Source: Planctomycetota bacterium (GTDB taxonomy: Bacteria > Planctomycetota > Phycisphaerae > UBA1845). From it: a DNA stretch of 43,667 bases. The translations under genes and the position numbers were made by a program. The notes beneath the pieces were generated by a model. That model was not told the origin of the DNA and did no database searches. It saw only the letters and a program-made list of their open reading frames with translations. Below, piece by piece: positions 32,998 through 40,170 of this stretch (positions are counted from its first letter, which is position 1; every line of letters begins with the position of its first letter). Where the stretch lies: assembly GCA_024276605.1 (NCBI GenBank), contig JAJRWX010000023.1, positions 145,538-189,204 on the forward strand, written 5' to 3'.

Positions 32998-33672
32998 ATG
33001 ACTGATGTGATGATCCATCCATCCCAAACACTTTGGGCTTGCGCATTGAAGCGATGGTTTGACATCGCCGCCTCGCTGATATTGCTGGTGCTGGTTAGTC
33101 CGGTGTTGCTCATAGCTGTGCTCCTGATCAAATTAACCAGCGCTGGACCGATACTGTTCACCCAGGATCGGGCGGGCAAAGCCGGCAAGCCCTTTCGGGT
33201 ACTGAAATTGCGTACCATGCGGGGTAACCGAAAACCTGACCCCAAAGAGCTAGTCCCTTTGGATCATCCTGAGATTACCAGCGTAGGCCGTGTTTTTAGA
33301 CGCCTTAAAATTGATGAGCTACCGCAGCTAATCAACGTGCTAAAGGGAGACATGTCGCTTGTTGGCCCCAGACCGACGCTGCTCGATCAGGTCGCCCGCT
33401 ACGATGCATTTCGCAATCATCGCCTACTGCTTAGACCGGGGGCAACAGGACTGGCGCAGGTTTTTTGCAATGCTCATGTTTCCTGGGATGAGCGTATTCT
33501 ATTCGATGTTGTTTACGTATCTCGCTGTAGCTTTTGGCTGGATATGTCGATCATGTTCCGCACCATCTTTGTACTAATTCTAGGCGAACAACGCATGACG
33601 CGACCTTTTTCCCAAACACGTTATGCCCGATACGTGGAGATTCCTGAAAACTATTTCGACAAGGCCGGTTAG
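32998..33672 (+). CDS. Undecaprenyl-phosphate sugar phosphotransferase (PglC/WcaJ-type bacterial sugar transferase)
   Basis: 224 residues. An N-terminal membrane-associated helix (WFDIAASLILLVLVSPVLLIAVLLIKL) leads into GPILFTQDRAGKAGKPFRVLKLRTM, the PglC signature with conserved R-x-G and K-x-R-T-M. Then come LKIDELPQLINVLKGDMSLVGPRPTL (DELPQ...LxGxMSxVGPRP) and RPGATGLAQV. The catalytic Asp-Glu pair (DE in KIDELPQ) is present. The enzyme transfers sugar-1-phosphate onto undecaprenyl phosphate, starting a glycan. It has the catalytic core only, without the extra N-terminal helices of WcaJ. No glycan cluster follows, and the next gene is convergent with stop codons overlapping by four bases. 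Confidence 0.93.
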   Translation: MTDVMIHPSQTLWACALKRWFDIAASLILLVLVSPVLLIAVLLIKLTSAGPILFTQDRAGKAGKPFRVLKLRTMRGNRKPDPKELVPLDHPEITSVGRVFRRLKIDELPQLINVLKGDMSLVGPRPTLLDQVARYDAFRNHRLLLRPGATGLAQVFCNAHVSWDERILFDVVYVSRCSFWLDMSIMFRTIFVLILGEQRMTRPFSQTRYARYVEIPENYFDKAG

Positions 33673-34115
33673 TTAGCTGCACGCATAGCTGCGATGACTT
33701 TGAGTTCAATGGCAATAGGCGTTGGTAAGCAGTTCACTTCCAGGGTTGTACGCGTGGGGTTGGGGTTGCCTGGTCCGGCGAAGTACTCAGCATAAAGCTT
33801 GTTAAACGTAGGGAAGTCTTTTTTCATGTTGGTAAGAAAGACAGTTACGTCCACAATGCTATCCCAGGCGACACCGGCATCTTCCAAGACTGTGCGTACA
33901 TTATCGAAGACGCAGCGACATTGAATGGCTATGTCGTAGTCGGTGATATTACCTTGTACATCCAGCGTGACACCGGGTATGTCTTTGCTGTCGCGTTTGC
34001 GCGGCCCCATACCAGAGAGAAACAGTAGATCGCCCACGCGCCTGGCATGTGGAAACGCACCAACAGCCTCAGGTGCCCGCTGACTCGTAAATGTATTCGC
34101 ATCGTTTTGCGTCAT
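33669..34115 (-). CDS. RidA/YjgF family deaminase-like protein
   Basis: 148 residues from the ATG at 34115 (MTQNDANTFTSQRAPEAVGAFPHARRVGDLLFLSGMGPR). A further in-frame ATG at 34160 adds a hydrophobic stretch of doubtful reality. RidA features: LLFLSGMGPRKR, D-x-x-I-Q-C-R-C-V-F-D-N-V-R-T-V-L, SIVDVTVFLTNMKKDFPTFNKLYAEYF, and the closing PTRTTLEVNCLPTPIAIELKVIAA. The Arg in PTRTT is the catalytic Arg of RidA. Members hydrolyse enamine/imine intermediates; the extended N-terminus recalls the 2-aminomuconate deaminase branch. Its stop overlaps the opposing sugar-transferase stop by four bases. Confidence 0.9.
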   Translation of the reverse strand: MTQNDANTFTSQRAPEAVGAFPHARRVGDLLFLSGMGPRKRDSKDIPGVTLDVQGNITDYDIAIQCRCVFDNVRTVLEDAGVAWDSIVDVTVFLTNMKKDFPTFNKLYAEYFAGPGNPNPTRTTLEVNCLPTPIAIELKVIAAMRAAN

Positions 34116-34178
34116 GACTACAGCGTACCCTAACCGGACCATGCCAAAAAGAATAGCCACACACCAACGGACGCTGCA

Positions 34179-34205
34179 CCCGTCATCTCTGCGCGGGAAC
34201 GACAG
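34179..34205. repeat. Decayed small repeat (GTCATTCCCGC family)
   Basis: CCCGTCATCTCTGCGCGGGAACGACA keeps the outer GTC...GAC and CCCG/CGGG arms of the dispersed family with a damaged left stem. It lies behind the RidA start in the 290-bp gap. Apart from the terminator at 34329-34375, no other feature is evident there. Confidence 0.5.
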
Positions 34206-34328
34206 AGTGGTACTACTGCCGGGGCAGCATTATTGCTCACTATGCCTTATCGCGCATCATTTCGCGGAAAGACGCGGAACACTCTGACTCTTCACTTCCA
34301 ATGCAGAAAGGCTTTGGGATTGATAAGC

Positions 34329-34375
34329 AAAAAAATGCGGCCTGCCTCATCTTTGCGTCAATGAGGCAGGCCGCA
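34329..34375 (-). terminator. Strong intrinsic terminator
   Basis: TGCGGCCTGCCTCAT at 34336-34350 pairs perfectly over 15 bp with ATGAGGCAGGCCGCA at 34361-34375. On the minus strand the stem is followed by seven Ts (34329-34335 complement). It lies 33 bp past the stop of the minus-strand gene ending at 34408, which it would terminate. Confidence 0.92.
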
Positions 34376-34407
34376 CAAATATGTACATCGTCGTGAGATT
34401 TCGTGTA

Positions 34408-34902
34408 TTATGGATTGATTACTCTCTTTTTACACGTAAAGGAGCAATTATTATCCACAACTGAAACACTCTGCACTTCACCCTGACCGCATGCTTGAAT
34501 GGCACCTTTGACACATGCCTTGATAACATTTTCACCGCTCGCCAGAAGTAGGAATCTACCGAATTCCTCGTCGGTACCTTGCCATGGACCGAATCGCATT
34601 TCGTAGGCTTCGCGGGCAAGTTCTTCGTATCTTTGTTCTTGGATAGTGACCAGGGCTTCATACTCACTATCGTCATCACCATCATAAGAATACGCGGCGT
34701 CCTCCGCGGCCAGGTACAGAGCATCCTCCGTAAGTGCTCGATCGAAGTCCTTCTGCCACGCTTCTAGCGGAGTCACTGCTTCCACCGGCTCCGTTTTTTG
34801 AATCCCAACGGTTCTATTTCCCCCGGCGAGAGTTAGAGACGTCGCAACTAACAAACCAACCAACCCAGCCATCGAAACCAATACAACCACCTGCTTTTTC
34901 AT
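34408..34902 (-). CDS. Small secreted protein, acidic, with C-terminal cysteines
   Basis: 164 residues. An N-terminal signal peptide (MKKQVVVLVSMAGLVGLLVATSLTLAGG) is followed by an acidic helical middle (EAWQKDFDRALTEDALYLAAEDAAYSYDGDDDSEYEALVTIQEQRYEEL). The C-terminal domain has four Cys in VIKACVKGAIQACGQGEVQSVSVVDNNCSFTCKKRVINP, probably two disulfides. Exported and small; no family recognised. It stands alone: a strong terminator follows 33 bp behind it, and a 436-bp gap with a 15-C tract precedes it, so it has its own transcript. Confidence 0.75.
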   Translation of the reverse strand: MKKQVVVLVSMAGLVGLLVATSLTLAGGNRTVGIQKTEPVEAVTPLEAWQKDFDRALTEDALYLAAEDAAYSYDGDDDSEYEALVTIQEQRYEELAREAYEMRFGPWQGTDEEFGRFLLLASGENVIKACVKGAIQACGQGEVQSVSVVDNNCSFTCKKRVINP

Positions 34903-35042
34903 AACCTACTCCCCAGTTTAGAGTTGGGCCCGGCAACCACCCGGACAAAATAGAAACTACTCCCTATTCAAAACAAGCCGATACGAGCACGTCCCCAGAT
35001 ATGAAAATAGGAACGTCCCATACATCTCATCGGATCAACTCT

Positions 35043-35057
35043 CCCCCCCCCCCCCCC
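35043..35057. repeat. Homopolymer tract of 15 cytosines
   Basis: Fifteen consecutive C on the plus strand (G on the minus), about 140 bp upstream of the secreted 164-residue protein start (34902). Length instability there could alter promoter spacing. The surrounding gap 34903-35338 holds no gene I can support. Confidence 0.85.
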
Positions 35058-35338
35058 AGCAAATGTCAACAAAATTTTGAAATTTATTTCGAGACCAAAT
35101 GGAACCAGCAGATATGTTAGGATTGTCTGCTTCAGATTACTCATTGTTAACTACGATTGTACAAGTGCTGCGGTAGCCAATTGCTGCGAAGGGTAGACTG
35201 TATAGCGTAGACTGTGTGTGCGACACCGATAAAACCAATACCTGCATGTAGAGACTCCTGTATAGCACTTCCTAGCAACATCTAGTATTTAAGTGTACGA
35301 GACACCGCGCGGGCTGAAGGCCGCGAACTCGTATTGAA

Positions 35339-35600
35339 CTACTTCCCGCAAACGACACCAATGTCTATTTCGCTCATGCCACGAGATGCGCTGGTGTCAA
35401 TACCATTACCCGACCAACCGCCAACACGAATCGTATAACACGCGTTTGCTTGGACGCCTTCAATGGTCACACCGGAAACGGTAGAGGCTGATCCACAAAA
35501 GTCGTCGTTGCATTCGAGAAGCAGTGAGTCATCCGTAGGACAAATGCATGCGGCGTCAGGCGTATGGCTGGATGGCCCATGTCCTGTTTTTTGGACGTGG
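35339..35600 (-). pseudogene. Remnant of a secreted beta-domain protein
   Basis: Reading minus strand, the C-terminal half encodes CPTDDSLLLECNDDFCGSAS, TVSGVTIEGVQANACYTIRVGGWSG and SRGMSEIDIGVVCGK. This resembles the end of the PPC/Cys-type domain seen in planctomycete surface proteins (xCNDDxC...YxIRVGGW...GxxxIDI..C). The frame extends upstream to 35689 but that part crosses an intrinsic terminator of another gene and has no signal peptide or ribosome site, so no complete gene remains. Probably a truncated relic. A short expressed protein is possible but not supported. Confidence 0.5.
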
Positions 35601-35638
35601 GGGAGACGATGATTTGCACTCGGCCCCATGCCTAGCAC

Positions 35639-35671
35639 AAAAAAAGCGGACCCCGCCGCATAGGATCCGCT
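35639..35671 (-). terminator. Intrinsic terminator behind the UVR-motif gene
   Basis: On the minus strand AGCGGATCC (35663-35671) pairs with GGGTCCGCT (35645-35653; one T-G wobble) around TATGCGGCG, followed by seven Ts (35639-35645 complement). It is about 135 bp past the stop of the gene at 35806. Confidence 0.8.
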
Positions 35672-35805
35672 CATCATGCCTGTAGGCAAGTAGAAATAAA
35701 AATACTTAGAGCAAGCTCTATTTAACTGTAGCGCCCCCTAGCATGTTTTTCACGGAGGTTTTCGATGCTGCCTCGATACAGTTGACTGTTAAACGCTATA
35801 GATCG

Positions 35806-36573
35806 TTAACCATCCTCCGGTTTGAGAAGAACTTTCAATTCATCGCGCAGTCGAGCCGCTTCCTCGAAGTGTTCATTTTCAATGGCGCTGCGCAGCGCTC
35901 TTCGAGTAACAACCAGCGAATCCTTCGGCATCTGATGGGCTAGGTCGCTGGCTAGAACCTGCAGCATTTTCATTTCTTCGCTATGTTCAATAGCCTCATA
36001 ATCACCGAGTGACTCATAATGCGTGCGCAGGTTCAAAATGCCACGGTTGATATGAGCCAGGGCACTGGCCGGTTCATCTTCGGCTAAGGCGTGGTACGCT
36101 CGCGCTCGCGCATCCATCATCATGACATAAGATCGAAACGATTCCAACCCGTTGCGATCCTCAGGCTCAGCCGCGTAGTCACGACATAGATCGAATATGT
36201 CAAGACTATGGGTTGTATCGGCTGTCACACTATCAAATTCTTCTAATACAAATAACGCGATATAACGACGATAATACAGCGACGCTTCGTTGCGTAGTGC
36301 GCTACATTCCTCCGGCGTTAACTCGAAACCCAACGTGGTTCCGTTACGCTGTGTATGCGTCGCTAGCCGTTTGCGGTAATAATGAAGCAGAGAATGGCAA
36401 CCATGCGGAAGCACACCATCCGGACGGCCCTCGGTCTCCATTTGAATGATTCCCAATTCAATGCGCATCTGCAAGCGCACTTCCCCATCCGCTCCAAGAA
36501 TTTTACGAACGGATATTTGTTCCGCGTCGTAACACCACTCACGCAACGCTGACTGTAAATCAACATATGACAT
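35806..36573 (-). CDS. UVR-motif (UvrB/UvrC-like) protein
   Basis: 255 residues from the ATG at 36573, selected because GGGAGACGAAAGAG stands before it; the frame upstream of that is Arg-rich and not convincing. The C-terminus ALRSAIENEHFEEAARLRDELKVLLKPED is a UVR motif, the helical hairpin that joins UvrB and UvrC and that is also found in McsA and other stand-alone proteins. The N-terminal 200 residues are helical (YDAEQISVRKILG...; EECSALRNEASLYYRRYIALFVLEEFDSV) with a tetratricopeptide-like patch (ASALAHINRGILNLRTHYESLG). Known in planctomycetes as a hypothetical UVR-containing protein. A direct role in repair is not established. Confidence 0.8.
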   Translation of the reverse strand: MSYVDLQSALREWCYDAEQISVRKILGADGEVRLQMRIELGIIQMETEGRPDGVLPHGCHSLLHYYRKRLATHTQRNGTTLGFELTPEECSALRNEASLYYRRYIALFVLEEFDSVTADTTHSLDIFDLCRDYAAEPEDRNGLESFRSYVMMMDARARAYHALAEDEPASALAHINRGILNLRTHYESLGDYEAIEHSEEMKMLQVLASDLAHQMPKDSLVVTRRALRSAIENEHFEEAARLRDELKVLLKPEDG

Positions 36574-36880
36574 GACTCTTTCGTCTCCCATTCGGCGACG
36601 CGCCCGGCTTGCCCCTTTCCGATTGCTTTGATGCCGGACCAAATGCAGTTTACAATTCAGCCTTGCTGCAAGCAGAAAACATGGAATACGTGGGAGATAA
36701 TGGCTGGTCCGCTAATCAGGCAATCGTGGCGTATGGCTTTATTGCACAAACCCTTACGACGCGCTTGCGATAGCGAAAAAGTATGCAACGTCCTAAATGA
36801 TTGTCTATGACGGTGACGGATACGGACCTGGTGTTTCGTGACAAATCATCTGATAACTAAGCATGAGCAAGTGAATGGTT

Positions 36881-36936
36881 GACATGGGCAGGGCTTTTTT
36901 CGCCCGTGGCGGCCCCGGAACAACACGGGGAAGCTG
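36881..36936. mobile_element. Palindromic MITE-like element, copy 4 (internal fragment)
   Basis: GACATGGGCAGGGCTTTTTTCGCCCGTGGCGGCCCCGGAACAACACGGGG matches the left part of copy 1 (GGCATGGGCAATGCTTTTTTTGCCCGTGG...CGGAACAACACGGG). The rest and both ends are lost. It directly follows the methyltransferase stop (36941), in plus orientation. Further up, 36643-36880 holds no supported gene. Confidence 0.75.
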
Positions 36937-36940
36937 TCGC

Positions 36941-37669
36941 TTACTTGTCGCCTATCGTAGCGAGAAGAGGAAAGAGAATGCTGCTTTTTCGGCGAGATAT
37001 GTTCGTAAAACCGGCTGTATTGAAATACCTATCCATCACATGCCACGGTGCATGATATACGGACTTTTCGATATACGTAATGGCCACGTCGAAGACAAAC
37101 CAGCCCAGCGCATTATCGCGAAAACCGTCCACAAGTATGAATCGTCCACCCGGTTTCAATATGCGATACACTTCAGAAACAACCGCTTGCTGATGGGGAT
37201 AGTGGTGGAAGGAATTCGCGCAAATAACAAATTCGACACACGCATCAGCCAACGGAAGGTGCTCGCTGTCACCGCCGACAAAAATGACACGATTCGGGCA
37301 TCCGCCGGCTCGAGCTTTTTCGGTGGCTGTAGCACACATGGACGGTGAATAATCAAGCCCGATATACGTCACTGGCCAACACGCCGCCGCCAGGATACCA
37401 GCCATCTCTCCCGTACCACAACCTATATCAAGTAAATCGAAAGGCCCGGCATGACTGAGACGCCAGCGTGCCATCTCTTCCATCAACATCATATAACCCG
37501 GACGAAAAAGAAAATGGTGCAGGATGGATCGATCGTAAGCATTCGCCCAGTCATCGAATTGAGACCGTGCTTGCCTCTTGAAGTCAATTTTTCGTTGTGA
37601 GACTTCTTTCAGCACGCATCCGGCTCCATCGCGCATGACGGTAGTACAACATCCCACGCAGAGTGTCAT
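36941..37669 (-). CDS. Class I SAM-dependent methyltransferase
   Basis: 242 residues, ATG at 37669 (internal Met12 possible; the first eleven residues hold three Cys). Rossmann motifs: I LLDIGCGTGEMAGIL, II VTYIGLDYSPSMCATATEKA, then VIFVGGDSEHLPLADACVEFVICANSFHHYP (motif III with NSFHHY) and VYRILKPGGRFILVDGF. This is the UbiE/MenG-like class I set. The substrate cannot be told from these motifs. A four-Cys N-terminus (LCVGCCTTVM...CVL) is unusual for the family. The gene is bracketed by two copies of the MITE-like element in opposite orientation: copy 5 begins 20 bp before the start codon and copy 4 abuts the stop. Confidence 0.88.
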   Translation of the reverse strand: MTLCVGCCTTVMRDGAGCVLKEVSQRKIDFKRQARSQFDDWANAYDRSILHHFLFRPGYMMLMEEMARWRLSHAGPFDLLDIGCGTGEMAGILAAACWPVTYIGLDYSPSMCATATEKARAGGCPNRVIFVGGDSEHLPLADACVEFVICANSFHHYPHQQAVVSEVYRILKPGGRFILVDGFRDNALGWFVFDVAITYIEKSVYHAPWHVMDRYFNTAGFTNISRRKSSILFPLLATIGDK

Positions 37670-37688
37670 GTCCGCACCGGCTTAGAAC

Positions 37689-37864
37689 CTAGTGCTTCGT
37701 TACAGCTAAGAATTCGGGTGGCATGGATAAGTCCCGATGCATCCCGACGTATAGTCGGGATACATCGGGACTTACCCGTGTAGCTCCGGTGGCCACCACG
37801 GGCAAAAAACCTTGCCCATGCCACCCTCGATGAACCCGAAAAATAAGCTGTGACAAAGCACTAG
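37689..37864. mobile_element. Palindromic MITE-like element, copy 5 (complete, 176 bp)
   Basis: The only copy with both ends. The left CTAGTGCTTCGTTACAGCTAA (37689-37709) and right TAAGCTGTGACAAAGCACTAG (37844-37864) are inverted with 18 of 21 matches. Next to the left end is the long palindrome GGATAAGTCCCGATGCATCC ... CGGGACTTACCC; next to the right end is the GGGCAAAAAACCTTGCCC hairpin. Both ends finish in CTAG. It encodes no protein, so it would depend on an outside transposase or be a folded-RNA element. Confidence 0.9.
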
Positions 37865-37936
37865 TGCCTCATCTAAGCGCACATTAAGACCACTCACTAA
37901 ACAATCCATACGTGTATTGTAGTGGGGGGATCGCTG

Positions 37937-38212
37937 CTAGCGAAGCAGCTCAAGCAATCGATCGATCGTACCTTGGATGCGTTCGGGGGTTACATACGTC
38001 CCAGCATCAATTTCCTGACGGACCGCCTCGACCCGCGCTCGGCGATAGCTCGATGCATCCTCATGGCGCGCAAGTACACGTCCAGCCTCAGAAATCTCGA
38101 CGCGATCTTCAATCCCTTGCGTAGCCGTCTGCCGACCGACGCTTTGAGGGTATGATTCACGCGATCGGACCGCTATGGGCGTAATGTTCGAAATGTTGGT
38201 GATCTCAGCCAC
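37937..38212 (-). CDS. flgM: Anti-sigma-28 factor FlgM-like
   Basis: 91 residues, GTG start with AAGGA upstream. The N-terminus is Ile/Asn-rich (MAEITNISNITPIAVRSRES). The C-terminal half has DRVEISEAGRVLARH and RVEAVRQEIDAGTYVTPERIQGTIDRLLELL, the FlgM pattern (V-x-x-I-R-x-x-I-x-x-G-x-Y-x-x-x-x-x-x-x-A/T-x-x-L-L). FlgM binds and silences the flagellar sigma factor FliA until the hook is finished, then is exported. No other flagellar gene is in this window. The assignment rests on the short C-terminal motif. Confidence 0.72.
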   Translation of the reverse strand: MAEITNISNITPIAVRSRESYPQSVGRQTATQGIEDRVEISEAGRVLARHEDASSYRRARVEAVRQEIDAGTYVTPERIQGTIDRLLELLR

Positions 38213-38742
38213 TTATAGTTCCATCCTTCCCACTGCCTCTAGTCATCAATGACATGCGATATTGCCACGGCCTCGCATGTGCATCAGCTATCGGAGCCGG
38301 CGTCTTTATGACCCACAGCACCGCACCCAACCCGCCCCATGTAGGCAATCATCCATGACACGCCCAGGGTGGAAACAGAGGTACCAACGCTGCGAGGAAC
38401 TGATCCATCGGTTGCCTCGCGAGCGATATTATCGTCACTATCAATATCGACAGGGCCATTGCTCAGTCTTGAAGGAATTTAGCCTGTGCATTAAGAAATA
38501 TCACAGGATGTACAATATCTTGCAGTTGTACCAACTCAACATACAACTTGAGGTGGTATGGGGACATAGGAAGCATAGACAACCGGAATGTATGCCTTGA
38601 AGGGATTCAGATGGAAAAATAGGCATTTTATAGCGATATGCGGTGGCAGTATTAAGAAGCCATCTTGGTTTGTCCTGTAGCACTGAAACAGAGCCTTGAA
38701 TACCCCTAACTCGTGCTCTCCATACGACTTATGATACCAGTG
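38213..38742. other. 530-bp gap with no supported gene
   Basis: Between FlgM and HtrA on the minus strand. A forward frame (38262-38600) is rich in Arg/Tyr/His/Gln, lacks a ribosome site and matches nothing I know. I see no hairpin with a T-run and no repeat family. It might hold decayed sequence. Confidence 0.5.
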
Positions 38743-39912
38743 CTAGCGCAGCATTCCTAACTCGATGGTCGCTTCCATGACGGATTCATTCCGAACAAAA
38801 GTCACATGTACTTTATCACCGGCTTTTTTACCATCCAAGGCATCTTTCAACTCGATCTGATTCTGTACCCGCACACCGTCTATCTTCACGATGACGTCAC
38901 CAAGTTGACGAACGTATCCGCGACTATCGGTCACGGTACCCCGCAATCCAGCCTTTTCGGCCCCCATGCCAGCCATGACCTGTTCAACCAATGGTCCAGG
39001 CAGACCGAAGCGACGGATATTGGAATCTAAAGCGAGCTGAACCCCTAAACCGGCCTTTCTCACATGCCCGTATCGGATTAGATCCGGTACGATCTCGATG
39101 ACCGTGTCGACCGGAACGGCAAATCCAATGCCGGCTGAAACGCCTGTTGGGCTGCTAATCTGCGTATTGACGCCGATTAACCTGCCAGCACTCTCTAGCA
39201 AAGGTCCACCGGAATTACCCGGATTGATCGCTGCGTCTGTTTGGATGACGTCGCGAATTTTACGTCCGGTAAGGGAATGAATTTCTCTGCCCAGCGCACT
39301 GACAACTCCGGTGGTAAGGGTCTGGTCCCACCCGAAGGGGTTGCCGATGGCTAACACTTTTTGTCCTACCAGCAATTCACTCGATCGACCTACAGCAATG
39401 GGCGTCAGTAGCTCCGCAGGGGCATCGATTTTCAAGACGGCAATATCCTTATCCGGCTCTTTGCCGACAAGACGCGCTTTCCATTCCGATTGGTCTGATA
39501 GTTTTACGCGCAGGAGCGTACCATCCATGACTACGTGGTAGTTGGTAACGATGTGACCATCCTGGTCATACACAAAACCCGAACCCGTGCCGCGTGGAAT
39601 TTCATACACATTCATACCGAAAAAGGTGCGGGCCAAATCACTGGTTGTAATATACGCGACGGAGGGTGACACATTGCGGAACACATCGATAGTAGATTGT
39701 TCGTCGCCAGCTAGGTCGCCACGAGCGGTGACAACACGAGGCACAGCGTTCACGTCGTGTAACGACGACGTTGATGAGCGCCCCGCAAAGCCCCACACCA
39801 AGACAAATACGAATGCCCACACACCGCCGATCGTTAACCAATCCGGACCACGTCTTCGTGGTGGGGAATTGCTCGATATATTGACACTTGAATTTTCAGA
39901 ATAGATACTCAC
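38743..39912 (-). CDS. HtrA/DegP-type periplasmic serine protease
   Basis: 389 residues, GTG start after GGAGGAAG. One N-terminal membrane helix (WLTIGGVWAFVFVLVWGFAG) anchors it. Catalytic triad: His in VTNYHVVMDG, Asp in DKDIAVLKIDAP, Ser in INPGNSGGPLLESAG. The adjacent GVNTQISSPTGVSAGIGFAVPVDTV is the usual DegP loop. One PDZ domain follows (LGVQLALDSNIRRFGLPGPLVEQVMAGMGAEKAGLRG...GDVIVKIDGVRVQNQIELKDALDGKKAGDKVHVTFVR). Protein quality control on the outer side of the membrane. A single PDZ makes it DegS-like in layout. It diverges from the giant adhesin gene. Confidence 0.93.
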   Translation of the reverse strand: MSIYSENSSVNISSNSPPRRRGPDWLTIGGVWAFVFVLVWGFAGRSSTSSLHDVNAVPRVVTARGDLAGDEQSTIDVFRNVSPSVAYITTSDLARTFFGMNVYEIPRGTGSGFVYDQDGHIVTNYHVVMDGTLLRVKLSDQSEWKARLVGKEPDKDIAVLKIDAPAELLTPIAVGRSSELLVGQKVLAIGNPFGWDQTLTTGVVSALGREIHSLTGRKIRDVIQTDAAINPGNSGGPLLESAGRLIGVNTQISSPTGVSAGIGFAVPVDTVIEIVPDLIRYGHVRKAGLGVQLALDSNIRRFGLPGPLVEQVMAGMGAEKAGLRGTVTDSRGYVRQLGDVIVKIDGVRVQNQIELKDALDGKKAGDKVHVTFVRNESVMEATIELGMLR

Positions 39913-40080
39913 ACGTCTTCCTCCGATCGCTCGCCGATATAATCACCGCTGATGTATCATCATCTACCCTATGACTAAACCCACAACCTCACGCATCATT
40001 TAACTTGTGACAGCTAAACATGGAGCCGTCAAGGTCTCATATTCTACTATCGACAGATCAAAAAGTGAAAAAGGACGTTT

Positions 40081-40125
40081 GGGACAATTCACGTTTGTCC
40101 CTAACCAATCTGAATCGTAGATTCA
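40081..40125 (+). promoter_or_regulatory. Two hairpins in the leader of the giant surface protein gene
   Basis: GGGACAATTCACGTTTGTCCC (40081-40101) is a 7-bp perfect stem. TGAATCGTAGATTCA (40111-40125) is a 6-bp stem with a 3-base loop. Both lie 45-90 bases before the start codon in the divergent gap with HtrA. They may act as mRNA leader structure, or be palindromic operator sites. Confidence 0.35.
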
Positions 40126-40170
40126 AATTGGACCTATACACTGATCGTAAACCACCACAATTAATTTGCG

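Noticed and set aside
36640-36780. Forward frame reading DAGPNAVYNSALLQAEN... and ending at TAG
   Set aside because: Protein-like composition but no start codon context, no family match and too short; could be decayed coding sequence, not supportable.
36875-37348. Forward frame of 157 codons opposite the methyltransferase
   Set aside because: Antisense shadow of the methyltransferase gene that begins inside MITE copy 4.
38262-38600. Forward frame of 112 codons between flgM and htrA
   Set aside because: Odd composition (Arg, Tyr, His, Gln), no ribosome site, no recognised motif.
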